DNA of 58,960 bases from positions 1 through 58,960 of the forward strand of contig SSNU01000352.1 in NCBI GenBank assembly GCA_012064415.1, written 5' to 3'. This document shows, in pieces, positions 9,823 to 24,490 of this stretch; within the stretch, counting starts at the first letter, position 1, and each line of letters opens with the position of its first letter. A program made the position numbers and the translations under genes. The notes below the pieces were generated by a model, which was given only the letters and a program-made list of their open reading frames with translations, searched no databases and was not told where the DNA came from. The DNA comes from Gyrodactylus bullatarudis (lineage: Eukaryota > Platyhelminthes > Monogenea > Gyrodactylidea > Gyrodactylidae).

Positions 9823-12800
9823 ATGAACGAGTCGCTGTTACCATCCCTTTTAATAAGCGGGAAATGTCAGCTAGACGACTTATTCGCTATCGATTTTGAT
9901 AATGAGAATTTATCTGATAATTACAATTTCCTTTTCGAGTTATTCTCGATTGATCCAAATGAAATCTCACCTTCCAACGGAACAAACGGTCTTCTTACTG
10001 CTGAAGTTTACTCGGAATTGGTCTTGACATCTGATAAAGTTCAAAGGGTCTTGGACTTTCTAATCTACATAAATTCATCAAATAGTTCCCTATGGAAAAA
10101 GCGTAGTGCGTTTCATTCCCCTGAACATTGTCTAGAAATTGCATACATCATTATTTTCCTGCTACATTCCAGTTTTGAGGAAGTGGATTTAATGAATTTT
10201 GTCATCAATTCAATACTATCATTCAAAAATCCCCCTGAAAATCTTATCAAAATAGTTCTGTCCAATTTCCAGAATGATTTGATCTACTTTTTTGAGGACC
10301 TATTCAACTTTTTAGTGAATAATCCCAGTTATCAGGATCAATTCAGATTCCTATTCAAAATTCTTTACAAGGAAAACTTTTCAAATTTCCAATTACTCTG
10401 CAGTCTGTGTATTGAGAATAAATCCTTTCCAAATTTATTCTTTCCTCTGATGATGGAACAGGAACTAGGTCAATACCAAGACTGGTTTCTACATACCATG
10501 GCTAGCCTTTTTAATTTCAAGGAGAACAGTAATTGGTTTAGTGACTACTTCAAAACCTTGCCCGGAAATCGTCAGTTGTATGACATGTTCATTGAGAAGA
10601 TGACAAATGTCTCAGAGGAACTCTTGAACTTTAACATTGAACAGAGGGAAGGTAAGGAAAAAATTGTCAAACGTCTAAATTTCTTCAATATCATCCTATA
10701 CCTCAGGTCAAACTTTGAAATTGGTTATCATGAAAAGTTGTCTGATAACCTCTTAAAGTTGATTGTCGCTGAGAAGACGCTGAACGAGTTCAACGTTGAT
10801 GTCATCAAGTTTTCTATTTGTTTCTTTATTTATGTTCGTCCAATGCTAATTAATAATAAAGCGAAACCTCTCGAGGATGCATACGTTTTTGGACTTGTAG
10901 ACTCGGAATTTAATAAATTCGTCAAGTCAATCACGGACCAGCTGAATTCATTCTCTTCGTCACCTTCGATGAATCTACGCGTCTTCTCCGAGTTACTCCT
11001 GCTAATTAGTGCTTTCAGCCAAAATAATTCGATAGCAATCTCAGAGAGTGTTACAAAAATACTCAACTTTAAGTTAAACTCTTTAGGCAAGTTGATTTCA
11101 GCCGCCAGAAAAGTAATTAAGGACAATCATTTCTCTGATTTTGTCCTCATTGGCCAGCAGAAAGAATTTCCGTTTACTTTTGACTTGAACGATGCATCTG
11201 AAGGCTACTTGCCGATACACTACGTCTTGTCAGTTTTCCAGTCCAACAACATTCAACGCTGGAAAGAATTCACTCCCGATTGGATCTACTCGCAAATCTT
11301 GGCCTCTCTATGTCCCATTCACAGTGCTCTACCAAAACTTATCGAAAAATATGTCGAGTCTGTCATACAGGCCCAGGACAAGATCAACGCCTTGGAATGC
11401 TTCTTTGAGATGAAAAAGATAAAGTCTCATTTAATCACAGAGGATGACATTCTTAGGGGTAAATCCCTCACCAATATCGACATAATTATGGGCAAAGTTG
11501 TCATCTTTACCTATTTCTCGCTCCTCGTCTTTCACTACCAACTCAAGTATATAACGACAAGGCCAATGCTCAAGAATTACTTTAGTCTACATTCCGACTT
11601 TGACTCAGTCCCCCTAACCTTTGTCATTAGCCATTGCCAGGAAAATTTACCCAGCTATTATCACATCTATCCTCGCCTACTTGAATTAGCCATACTTCAC
11701 TTTCCTCACTTGATATGCGGCGAGAATTTACTGCAAGACCAATTTTGTGTTTATAGCAACAGTAGGTGCGAGGAAAATACCAAACAACTGTCATCATTCT
11801 CTGAAATCAATAATAAACCAGACATGAATGAAATTCAAACAGCCATCAGACTATTCCTTGATGCCAAGGAAGGCCAGTGCAGTCAAAAGGATTATATGAT
11901 AATAACCAAAAGTATTGACTACTTCTACAACCTACTCAAGACTAATGGTATCCAGGGTATATTTGAGCATGCCTCAGTCCTCTGTGGAGAATATTTGGCC
12001 TTGTTCTTGGAGGAGAATTCAGTATTCTCACGTAACTGGCGTTTCTCTCACAAATTCGAAACCATCTGGAAGAATTTACATCTCTTGATGCCGAAAAAAA
12101 TTCAAACACTCTCCATAAGCTGGCTCCTTAACGATGGGCCAAGGTCTAACAAGACTAACCAGAGGAAGAGAAAAATTTTACTCAGGTAAGTTGTTGGTAA
12201 TCTCGTATCTTTTTCAATACCCACCTCTGAGATCAGGGCCATTATCAATTTATTGAGAATTTCACGATAACTAATTAAAATATTTCATTTCATAAAGAAG
12301 ATACGTACATTTACAATAATTCATTAAAAGGTTGTGTAAGAGAGGATCTAAAATTATTGTTTAATGAACAGAAGTGCAGAGATACAAACTGATCATCAGT
12401 GTTATTTATTTTCTCATCTTTTTATAGGAAATCTATGGAACAAATCAAACAGTACATTTCATACGAGGAAATTGTTAATGATCCCATCGAGAATATGCTC
12501 ACAGTAGTTGATAAACGTGTTTTTCGTTCTCCACAACTCTTCCAGATTATGATTCGGACTCTTGAGTCAACCCTGATAGCCAGCAAGTCTCAATGGAACT
12601 TTCGTATAAACTCTCGCTATGATCAGTTATTTAAGGAAGGTCTCGTTGACGAGGACCCAAAGAAACTCAAAGTAGCCCTCCTTATTGCTCAGGATGTTTC
12701 CATTATTCAGTTACTTTTGGAAATTTGTCTGCCCACCCCAAAAGAGGCCAGTCACTTCTCACGAATCAATAATCTCCGCAAAATCCAATTAGACGTTTGC

Positions 12801-13301
12801 TCATTCATTCACTATGTCTTCATTGCAGATCCGTATCTTGTTGACATTGTCAACTGGCATTTATATCCTTTTGATTTAATTGAAATGTTCTGTTCAGGTG
12901 TACCGTCAATGCATGTGTTGCTTGAAAATTTCCCAGAACTCGTTCGCCTCTCCGGAAACCTGAACAAGTTAATATTTTACGCTAAGTTAATCGCCAAACT
13001 GTCGAAATACTTCAACATTAGAATAACCGCTGAACGAGCCAGTATTCTAATATCAATCATTGATTGTCTTTCAGTATGTACTTCAAAGGATGAATTTCAT
13101 CCTGCCATTGGCGCCTTGTTGCCATCTCTTGTCGAAGTCTGCTCCTACTTTCCCAACCTTTCGAACGAAACAATCACTCTAATCCGAAAATTATCTCTCA
13201 TTTGTAAGGCCGTCAATGATGAGACCACATTTAATGATTGTATGAAAGCCACCAGAAAGATAATTGAAAATTCCCTTTTTGTAAAATCCATTTATTTCTA
13301 A
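9823..13301 (+). CDS. INTS2: Integrator complex subunit 2, two exons
   Basis: Subunit of the nuclear Integrator complex, which cleaves snRNA 3' ends and attenuates RNA polymerase II. Exon 1 is 9823-12185, donor CAG|GTAAGT, phase 2. Exon 2 is 12428-13301, acceptor tttttatag. Total 1,078 aa, versus about 1,200 in human. Homology is clear in the C-terminal half: H-Y-V-L-S-V-F-Q then L-C-P-I-H-S-A-L-P-K-L-I, then L-L-E-L-A-I-L-H-F-P-H-L. In exon 2 the signatures are D-K-R-V-F-R-S-P, L-I-A-S-K-S, I-Q-L-L-L-E-I-C-L-P and G-V-P-S-M-H-V-L-L-E-N-F-P-E-L. All of these are INTS2 signatures. The N-terminal 350 residues are more diverged helical repeat. Exon 1 carries 787 codons without interruption, unlike its intron-rich neighbour POLE2, with which it shares a divergent promoter. 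Confidence 0.92.
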
Positions 13302-16049
13302 CAATAATACTCTGATAATAATAGAACAGTAATATATTCGCCCAGAACAACAAGCCAATGATCAAAATTGTATAGCTTTTAGTAAAAATTTTTCTATACT
13401 GACTGACTTTATTGCAAACCAAGAATGTAAAATTCAAGAAATATCCGATAACTATAACTATTTATTATGTACAAAAAATAGATAAAATATTTATAAGCTA
13501 TTTTCTAAATAAAAATTAAATTTTCACGTTCATTTCATCGCAGTAACGGAAAAAAGAGTCTACTCCCCATCCCTCTATTGAACAAATAATAAATGTTTGT
13601 AATTAAGTTATGAGGGGGGGGTATAGGTGAATCTGTGAATGAATCATATATTAGAAGTTCTTATTCAAAACCATGAAAATTTTCACTCAGTAATGAAGTC
13701 TTGAGTTGACATGAAAATGGAAATTTACAAATATTTCAACAAACTCAGGCTCATTTCATCATGGAATTCATGAGATAAAATAATGAGTTTTTTGTGAAAA
13801 TAAGTTGTCTTCTCCACTCTGAGCGGACCTGAGTGGAAGATAAAAAAATTTGGCTGAGCTGAGATAATGGGCAAAAACCAAATTTTTGAAATTTCGTAAA
13901 ACACCTCTTAAACCTTTACTATTTAATGTAAGGTTAAAAGGAATGATTTACATGATTTTTTAACTTATTTCGTAATCAGTCTCATAGTTAAAAGGAGGGT
14001 TACCATTAGAATAGGATATATTATTATTCATTTCAATATTATTGATCTTCTTCTTTAACGTTGATAGTTCATTTGACATATTCTTCATCAACTTCAACAT
14101 TATCTTCATATTGGACTTCTTTTGGGTCTTAGTGGTGGACATTGTAACTAGTAATCGTCACTATCAGTAAGGAATTCAACCTCACCCCTGGAATGCATCA
14201 TCTTCATATAGACCTTGAGCCTGGACATTCACTCTCTTCTGATTGGTTAATTCATGGGACACATCACACTATCCTAGGATAAGGTATTTGGTGTAGTATT
14301 TCGTATATTCATAGTATACACATGTGATATGTTCATAATCTATTATTATAATAATTATAATTATTATTCAATATGAGGTTCTTTATACTAAATGTATATT
14401 CGATATATGTATTTTTGAGTGTGTCTACTTTTATTCTCAAGACTTTGATCTTGACACACTACACTTACTAGAGTAATAAATTTTACATCATCTGAAAGTA
14501 GAATAGATTTATCTCAATAGGTTTTTAGACTGTAAAAACGAGCTGTAAAAAAAAAAAATTTTCAGAAAATTGGTGAAAATTTCGGCACAAAAATTCGGTT
14601 TTCTCAAAAACCAAAATAAAAATTCCAAATTTTATCCGAGTTTATCATAGGAAATTTATTCCTCATGCATTGTTAGTTGAGACATTTTTTCGAATTATGT
14701 TTATTTATGGTAGATTTTGCTAGTTTATTGTATCAGGTTTTCTCATATTTTAGAAATTCTCTCTCCTGATTGGTTCATGCAGAGAATCTTGTCTCATCCA
14801 ATGAGAAGCCAGAACTTTTCTTCAATCATAATCTGCATTCAGGTTTATGAACCTTAACTGGCTTCATAGTAATTTTTACTTTATAATTCATTGGGACTAA
14901 TCTAAATTAAATTAAATAGCTATTGCTATCTACAGATAAGATATTTAAGTGTATTTTGTTTCTTAATACCAGATTCGTGATCAGCGTTAAATTTTACATA
15001 AGAATTTAATCACCCACCTCCACCTGTGTTATTATTGGATCAACTAAAAATTTGATAAAGGAGAATTCGACGGTTACTCATTTTTTTCTTTATCTAAATA
15101 GATAACGTTTGATTCCTTTCACACCTTGAAAACAACCAAAAAATTTTAACTGTAGATATTATTTTCTCTAACCTTTCATGTCCCAAATTATTTTTTTCAT
15201 CACACAAATGAGAAAACTTGCATCCAAACCAAAATAATTACGCTGATTCTGAATCAGAATTCCATTTTGTAAGCGGACTTATCATTTCAAAGATAATAGA
15301 GGTTAAAATTGGCATTTTTTGGCTCTAAAACCAGTTATCTTCTAAACTATGAGAGATATCTAGCAGGCGATTGCATATTTGGAATCTACGGCCATTGTTT
15401 TACAATAGAAACTAAGACCTCTTCAAATAGGTTTTCAAAAAAACGCTCTAAATATTTTTCAAATATTTTACAACATTTTCAAAAAATCCCCCTTCTTCAA
15501 GTAACTATGGTGTGGATCAGTAAAAAGCTATCTTTATGAATTCTCGAGAAAGAGTTGGAACAATGGGACATGAATTGCTAGGCTAAATATTTTCACAATT
15601 TTCAATTAAACTCTACAATTTGAACTACTTACTACTAAATTCAAAATTATAACTGCGCTATTTGCATCATTATTTAAAAGAAATGCATAATATCAAGGCA
15701 AATTTGTATTATTTTTTAATTGGTCAATCTCTCAAATGGGATTACAAGATAGTTTAGATAATTTATACAATGTGAACCATTACGATTATACACCTAAACA
15801 ATGTAAAACCAGCTGAGGTAAAAATGATAAACTATTGATTCTAATAATTATAATGAAGGAAAATGCAGACAAAACCCTTGGCATGTTAGGAAATGTTGGT
15901 TAGTGATGGCTGATGTGAATACATTTCATATATGAGATAATTTCTGCGTTCAATATTATTGGCTTAATTTTAATCTTCCAATCCGACTGAATGGACGAAT
16001 TTAACTACTTCAAAGTATCCATGCATGAAACTTCCCTACATCTAACAAA
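13302..16049. other. Gene-free stretch between INTS2 and AK1
   Basis: AT-rich. A lysine/asparagine-rich 60-codon frame (minus, 13960-14142) has coiled-coil-like periodicity but no other support. Exact CTGATTGGT motifs lie at 14239-14247 and 14766-14774, with an inverted CCAATGAG about 30 bp beyond the second. No clear repeat ends or RNA genes are seen. Confidence 0.35.
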
Positions 16050-16219
16050 AAAATTTCTAACCAATCACACGAGACTGAATTTCTATCGTCTATAAAATAT
16101 CTCTTCCCTGATTGGTTAGTAGTAAAATTTCATTCATATGATGATTTTATGCATTTATACATATATTCACATCTATAAAGAAACTGCATCTAAATTTCTA
16201 AGGATAGCTAATTGATCAA
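16050..16219 (+). promoter_or_regulatory. AK1 core promoter with CCAAT and TATA elements
   Basis: Just upstream of the AK1 start codon there is an ACCAATCAC box (about 16,059), a TATAAAAT box (about 16,091), an exact CTGATTGGT Y-box (16108-16116) and a second CTATAAAG box (about 16,173). The last one is about 45 bp before the ATG. Paired CCAAT and TATA elements in this order look like a classical NF-Y/TBP promoter. Which TATA is used is not known. Confidence 0.5.
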
Positions 16220-19064
<2,845 letters not shown>

Positions 19065-20035
19065 AATGCCCAATGCCCTTGAAAAAAAGAAAAACAAGAT
19101 GAACCCATCATTAGAGAGAATTTTTTAAATCTATAACTTTCTATAGTTGGATTGAGAAACAGCACAAACAATTGATTACATATTCATTTCAGAATTTAAA
19201 AATGAAGGACACTCATTAGTTTTTTGCCCATAATTAGAATAAATCTTATTTTTCAGAAGATTTCTCGTTTTAACCATCAATTCAAATTAGTAACGCCAGA
19301 AGAATTTGAGAACTGCTTCTAAGCTGATCAATGAATTATTCATGTTTAATAGGCAAAATTATTAAACATTGAGTCATATCCTAAAAAACAGGACGACGTT
19401 TATCCATTTTCTGGAGCTGCACTGAGCGGTTAAATTCTTTTTTGTTTTAGAAGATTTCCTCTAAACCTTATAATTGAGTCAACTTTCAAACCATTAAATA
19501 GACCATTCGAAGCTCGAATAAGCCTATAGTTGATTCACACCCCTTCAATATGTGATCCAAAACCCTGACTTAGGTCGGTCGCTTACAAGTAAGCATGCAT
19601 AAACAGGTTTTTTAGAGTGCCTTTTATGTTCTTATGAAAAAAGACCTTGCTCAGATGCTTTTAAGATCTCTAAGCCTCTTAGTAAAGCTTAAAAACTCAA
19701 TTTTTCGTATTTCTACTTTAAATTTTACCCTTAAAAACACGAGTTACACGGAAAACTGAATGCACCAATGAATTCCTTTCTCTCAGGAACGAAAATGAGA
19801 GATTTCTGGCAAATCGAAAATTCTTTCTATAGAATGTCTCAAGAAAGAATTTCTATAGAAACCAGGAAATATAATATTTGTAAAATAAGAAATGTTTTAG
19901 CATTAGTAGTCTCTAGTCAATAACCAAGATGATCAATTGTGGAGAATCTCTGCTAGATATTCAGTTCATTAAAAAATGTAGTTCAATTAAAACTATGTAT
20001 TAATTTGATCATAGATGATGTTCTTGTAAAAATAT
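19065..20035. other. Convergent intergenic stretch AK1/NDUFB10
   Basis: Holds the 3' untranslated regions of the two convergent genes. No coding frame, RNA gene or terminal repeat is recognised. Confidence 0.4.
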
Positions 20036-20926
20036 CTACTGCATTTCAGAGGGTAAAAGCCGATGGACAAAGGCATCCTTGATTTTTTCAAACATTGACC
20101 GTTCTGGTTTAGGTTCCATGTTTTTGTATAATTCTTTCTCGCCGTACATCTTTTCAAACATCATGCGATGTTTCTGTTTCATGTAGGCATCCTTAGCATC
20201 AGCATTTTGTGCCAATTCTCCATCTGAAATTTGATATTGTATATAGGGAATCTTTTCAAAAATAGAACCACTAAAGGATTAGTAAATAGTTTTTTGTCTG
20301 ATGTGAGATTTAAAATTTGCTGGATGTATTCATAACTATCTAAGTAATCTTTTCCTTTTTTGATAATATTTTAATCCCAGCTCAAATTCAATAATTTCCC
20401 TTGATAGATCTGTGTATTTGTAACTGGAGAAAGTGAAAAAATACTTCAAAAAATAAGCAGGGTTGAAACTCACATTTGATGAAAAAGTTTACTTTAGCCT
20501 CAGTGTACTCTTCTTTCAATTTGTTGCATTTTTCATTGGCGAGTTTGGCATCATTGCTGTACCATTTATTGCATTTCTTGTGAGTATCTTCAAGTAAATC
20601 AACAATTTGTTTTTCCACTTTCATATCACGTTTAAATTGCAAATTAGCTTGGTAGACACATAGATGATCATCAATAAGACATTGATCAATATCAGGTACT
20701 CTTGGATACTTCTTATGATAGCAGTATGTTTCTACTCTGAAAGGCTCCACAAAGATTTCTGAGAAAAGCAATGAAAATTTAGAAATTTACTTCTAAAAGC
20801 GATGGCTGGTCCATAGTAGAAACTTTGAAAAAATGGCTTCAGATAAGTATCATTTAAGTTTGGGGAGATTTCACTGAAAAGTTGCTCACGATTTATATCA
20901 TAATGATGATGCTCGTCTTTGCCCAT
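20036..20926 (-). CDS. NDUFB10: NADH dehydrogenase (complex I) beta subcomplex subunit 10, three exons
   Basis: Accessory subunit (PDSW family) of mitochondrial complex I, membrane arm, intermembrane-space side. Exons: 20926-20791, 20758-20474, 20223-20036; 202 aa. The core Y-C-Y-H-K-K-Y-P-R-V-P-D-I, then C-V-Y-Q-A-N-L-Q-F-K-R-D and K-V-E-K-Q-I-V aligns with the family, including its conserved cysteines (C-L-I-D-D-H-L-C). After exon 2 the frame joins to Y-G-E-L-A-Q and K-Q-K-H-R-M-M-F-E, matching the family's C-terminal K-Q-x-Q-R-M segment. Intron 1 is only 32 bp (GTAAAT...CTCAG). It is required because each flanking exon is in a different frame and the alignment has no gap there. An upstream in-frame ATG at 20956 would add 10 residues, but it covers a likely regulatory motif. 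The gene diverges from the HP1-like gene with 67 bp between starts. Confidence 0.9.
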
Positions 20927-20993
20927 TATTTTTGTAGAGTGACCTTGAAAGTTCAAAACTACGTTTCAAATATACAAACTTGTATTTGTTCTA
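20927..20993. promoter_or_regulatory. 67-bp bidirectional promoter NDUFB10/HP1-like with ERR-type element
   Basis: The region between the two divergent ATGs contains TGACCTTGA (20940-20948). That is the exact reverse complement of the estrogen-related-receptor element TCAAGGTCA. ERR is a known activator of nuclear genes for oxidative phosphorylation. No TATA box at a usual distance for either gene is evident. Site function is inferred from sequence only. Confidence 0.45.
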
Positions 20994-21452
20994 ATGGAGC
21001 AAGATTTTGAAGTCGAGAAAATTTTGGACGAGAGAATTTTCAATGGAAAAAAGGAATACCTCTTAAAATGGCGTGGATATTCAGAGGCAGATAGTACCTG
21101 GGAACCAGAGCATAATTTAAACTGCAAAGAGTTATTGATCAACTATCTAAATACTAAAAACCTGACAAAGAACATCATACAAAAGTTCAAAACGATTCCT
21201 ATTAATATCATTTCAATACATAGAGTTAATACTACTCTATATTTCCTTGTCTCATTCAATGATGATTCATTTCTTAACTTGAAAGATTCCGATTATATTG
21301 CGATTGAAGATTTTCCTTCCCTTGTAAAGGTCAAAACTTCTTCGAAAAACCTTTTCTTCTTTATAAGGTCAAACGTTGTAAATGAAATTTGGCCGAAAGA
21401 AGTTATAGAATACTATCAAACTATTCATGCCTGGCATTCTCATCCAAAATAA
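20994..21452 (+). CDS. HP1-like protein (chromodomain plus chromoshadow-like domain), single exon
   Basis: 152 aa. Residues 5-52 form a chromodomain: [16 protein letters not shown], and [10 protein letters not shown]. The aromatic cage residues are F/Y-W-W/Y-like, so methyl-lysine (H3K9me-type) binding is expected. The C-terminus ([19 protein letters not shown]) matches the end of HP1 chromoshadow domains, where the family has V-I-x-F-Y-E-E-x-L-x-W-H-x-Y-P. The hinge is much shorter than in classical HP1 and the middle of the shadow domain is diverged. No introns, so it could be an old retrocopy that remained functional. A likely role is heterochromatin binding in the nucleus. Confidence 0.85.
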   Translation: MEQDFEVEKILDERIFNGKKEYLLKWRGYSEADSTWEPEHNLNCKELLINYLNTKNLTKNIIQKFKTIPINIISIHRVNTTLYFLVSFNDDSFLNLKDSDYIAIEDFPSLVKVKTSSKNLFFFIRSNVVNEIWPKEVIEYYQTIHAWHSHPK

Positions 21453-21629
21453 GATGCTTTTTATTTTGTACATTTTTAAATCTATATTGTGTTAATGTAT
21501 CGGATACATTGTATCCTATTATGATATTCAATTATTAATGAATTTAATGTATATTTTTTTATAATGAAAGATTTCACATTATAAATTATAAGTTTTCTTT
21601 ATTTTCATTTTTAACTAATCAAATAGATA

Positions 21630-22221
21630 TTATAACATCATCTCATCAAAATCATCTGTAACAGCCAATTCTAGCAAATCAAAAGGGGGTTCAGACAAGT
21701 GCACAGCATAGTGTTGTCTTGCGTTTCTTCTTGGCTTTTTTAATATTGATCTGGGAATTTTGTACGGTTGATAATCGTTTAGTGTCAGTACTAACATTGG
21801 AGTTTTTCTGTATAACAATAAAAAAGATTTAATAATTCTACTTTAAAGTATTTTCGTGAAAATGAATTAAAATTAGTCTGTTTTGACCTCCGTATACAAT
21901 GTATAATATAAATTGTACTATTACATTATACAATACAAGTAAAATTCTTTTTCACACATCATGTATTCCAGCAGTATCGGATATTCTCTGTAGTACAATC
22001 ATGTAATGAAAATATTTTTCCTGTTAAATGTTCAGAAGGTAAGCAGATGAAGCATTGAGAAGTTTATGCAAGTAAATAATCGGATATGATTCTTTTATAT
22101 CTTTTGTATCTGTAAAATCTTTAGTGATTGAATATAATACTTTCTTCCTACATCGTGTTTCAAATTGTAACACTTTCTGGAAATGAATGAGAAACATAAA
22201 CTCTGTTAATTCTCCATCCAT
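21630..22221 (-). CDS. Candidate three-exon small gene, 77 aa, unknown
   Basis: Model: exon 1 22221-22202 (20 nt), 25-bp intron, exon 2 22176-22141 (36 nt), 333-bp intron, exon 3 21807-21630 ending TAA. Phases agree (2 and 2) and the acceptors are good (catttccag, gttatacag). The donors GTTTAT and GTATTA are weak. Exon 3 encodes a convincing-looking peptide: T-P-M-L-V-L-T-L-N-D-Y, then a basic block P-R-S-I-L-K-K-P-R-R-N-A-R, then H-L-S-E-P-P-F-D-L-L-E-L and an acidic end T-D-D-F-D-E-M-M-L. I do not recognise it. Exon 3 is better supported than exons 1-2; without splicing, 22221-22024 reads as another open frame. Confidence 0.35.
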
Positions 22222-22780
22222 TGAATCTTCAATTAAAAGTTATGTGTAAGAAAATCTATAAGTAAATAAAAAAAGAAAATAAAGATAGAGGACAGATAAC
22301 TTAAAATGACAAATATTTAAATCGGTTTAGTTGAGATTTGCGCAAGTTATGACGTTTTCAGTGTACTTTAAGGACTGAAATAGACCAGTTCGCGTGAGTT
22401 ATTCAAGAATAGACTTGGAACCAACGAGAACTATTTACAATGTAAATTTTACATGTAGAAGAATGCATTCTTTTTCATGTTCTGACTCAGAATAAATGCT
22501 GTATTTATCACGAAAATAGGTTTATTAATTGTTTATCATTAGTAATGATTCATTACTAATCAAGATTTTCTTAAATCGGCGAAAGGGATACTGATTTAAA
22601 AATATCTTGAGAAAAATCCCAAATTAATCGAGGAACTAATCTTGGATCTATTAAACTAACCCTTGAATGAAAATTTCATTTTTGCTAATGAGAGTTTTAA
22701 ATTAAAACTTTTAATACGAATGGGGGTGAATTGACCCCCAAATTTCATTCTAGGGTTAAGGAAGATGACACTGTTAGTTA
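22222..22780. other. Gene-free stretch
   Basis: AT-rich sequence; I see no coding frame, terminal repeats or RNA genes before the hammerhead-like copy. Confidence 0.3.
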
Positions 22781-22826
22781 TTTCCCAAATAAGGCCTTTA
22801 TTTCGGGCATACTCATCCGTGTGATA
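22781..22826 (-). ncRNA. Hammerhead-like motif, diverged copy
   Basis: Minus-strand sequence keeps CGGATGAG (one change from CTGATGAG), TATGCCC and GAAA. A stem III hairpin follows (AUAAAGG/CCUUAU, one bulge). The flanks partly pair as stem I (UAUCACA with UGGGAAA, two mismatches). The core change U to G in CUGAUGA would probably kill activity. No PLE coding remnant is visible beside it. Confidence 0.5.
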
Positions 22827-23516
22827 AAGCACAATCTTGGATCCTTTTTCAAGAAAATCGAATTTTGTTCAAAACTGAGAAACAATAATAATATGTACTT
22901 GTAAAAAAATAATTCAAAATTATTACATTTAAAGCCTAGTTCATAGAAGGCGCGAGTGTGTAATAGATGAAATTGGCATTTCAAACACACAGGGCCCAGG
23001 TGAATTCATCACTCAATCCAGAATTTTTTTATTGTTTCCTTACTTTCAAATCGTTTTCACCCTAGATTGGTTAATGAGTTTTCATCGAGATGCAACACAA
23101 GTGAAATAAAAAGATGCATTTATAAAAATGTACAAAATGCAATTAAAATTGTATTTATTTACTTTTATAGCTAAACTGGGTACAGTACAGTAGGTATTGT
23201 CTATCATAACGCAGTAGTAGAGAGGAATTCTCTCGAAAAGGGTGGATCTAGACAAGGTTCTGTAGTATTGAAATGATTACTTATTGATGATTAACTTTAA
23301 TTTTATCCTTGTTATAGAGAGTGTTATGCATTTTGCTTTTTTATCCCTACTTATTCGTAGACTATATTTTTTTCCTGAGGCCATGAGGTTATACAAGGAA
23401 ATACAGCTAATTAATGAATAATTAGAAATGAATAGGCATAAGCGAAGACTGTTTCCAGAATAGCTTTAATTTAATCACCTGTTTTATATGATATTTTTTT
23501 GCTGTAGTTATTTATG
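22827..23516. other. Gene-free stretch
   Basis: No convincing coding frame or repeat end. The LINE fragment begins after it. Confidence 0.3.
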
Positions 23517-24180
23517 TAGACATTTCAAAAGGATTTGATCGTCTGCCGTTCAGCGTCATAAAAGATAACCTGACCAACCATCATGTCAATCCTTACATAA
23601 TCAAACTTATTCTCGGATTTCTTGAGAACAGAACCCAATACGAATCTTTCAATAACTTACGATCAGCCCATACCAGGAGAAGTTCAGGAGTCCCACAAGG
23701 ATCTACCATTGATCCAACACTCTTCAATCTAGTTTTCTCCCAGATAACACCGTCTACCACTGACATAACTTACTTCAAGTATGCCGATGATATAAAAATC
23801 CTATGCCCATGCAAAAATGACACAGATATTATTCATGATGAACTTAGACACTTGGACGAATCCTTGGCTAAAATTGGTTTATCATCTAATATTGAGGCAA
23901 TCATGTTGCATATTAGATCTAAATTAGATTATACAAAAAGTCTACTTTATCTTCAATAATTCCAGAATGATTTAATGAAATTTCTTGAAGGGCTTATTTA
24001 GTCATTATGTTATTTTTTAAATTTCTTTTATGAAACCTTTTTTCGGAAATTGAACTTATTTATTGCCAACTTATCCAGATAACATTGAATTTATTTTGTA
24101 TATTCATGTACAGAACCTCTCTATTTTTATTTATTTTATATAGATTTAGTTTTAAATAAATATTGTCTAACAAAAAAAAT
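23517..24180 (+). mobile_element. Non-LTR retrotransposon reverse transcriptase fragment with 3' UTR
   Basis: One frame reads D-I-S-K-G-F-D-R-L-P, L-I-L-G-F-L-E-N-R-T-Q, R-S-S-G-V-P-Q-G-S and F-K-Y-A-D-D-I-K-I-L. These are the A, B and C palm motifs of LINE reverse transcriptase, with the catalytic Y-A-D-D intact. It then jumps to H-I-R-S-K-L-D-Y-T-K-S-L-L and a stop near 23,957. An A/T-rich 3' UTR follows, with aataaa-like signals and a terminal A-rich tract (about 24,165-24,185). The same end motif and 3' UTR recur at 40.97-41.24 kb. The fingers and thumb regions appear internally deleted. Confidence 0.8.
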
Positions 24181-24490
24181 TAAATCTTGTTAAAACGAAA
24201 ATTCTCTGTCTATCTCCCACAGTTACATTGACACCGGACCTCATTGTATCTCAAATTCTGGACTAAATTACTCCAACAAACTTGACACCTCGATTCTTTT
24301 CACTACTATTCTCAAAACGTTAAGAATCAAATCCTATTTTCTTAGAAAATTTGTTCACTCCCCCGGTTTCCGGTTACTCCTTTTTACTACCCCATCTGGA
24401 CTATGGAGCCTCCCTCCTATCCAACCTCCCTGCCGGAACAATTAGGAAAAATTTGAGCAAAATAACAAGATGCCAGATTAGAAATTATTT

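Noticed and set aside
10830..11126. 98-codon frame on the minus strand
   Set aside because: Shadow of INTS2 exon 1, which has clear homology in the plus frame.
13960..14142. 60-codon Lys/Asn-rich minus frame
   Set aside because: Low-complexity codon content expected in AT-rich DNA; no homology, promoter or splice evidence.
15309..15539. 76-codon plus frame
   Set aside because: No domain, no repeat relation and no splice support; within the chance range for this length of sequence.
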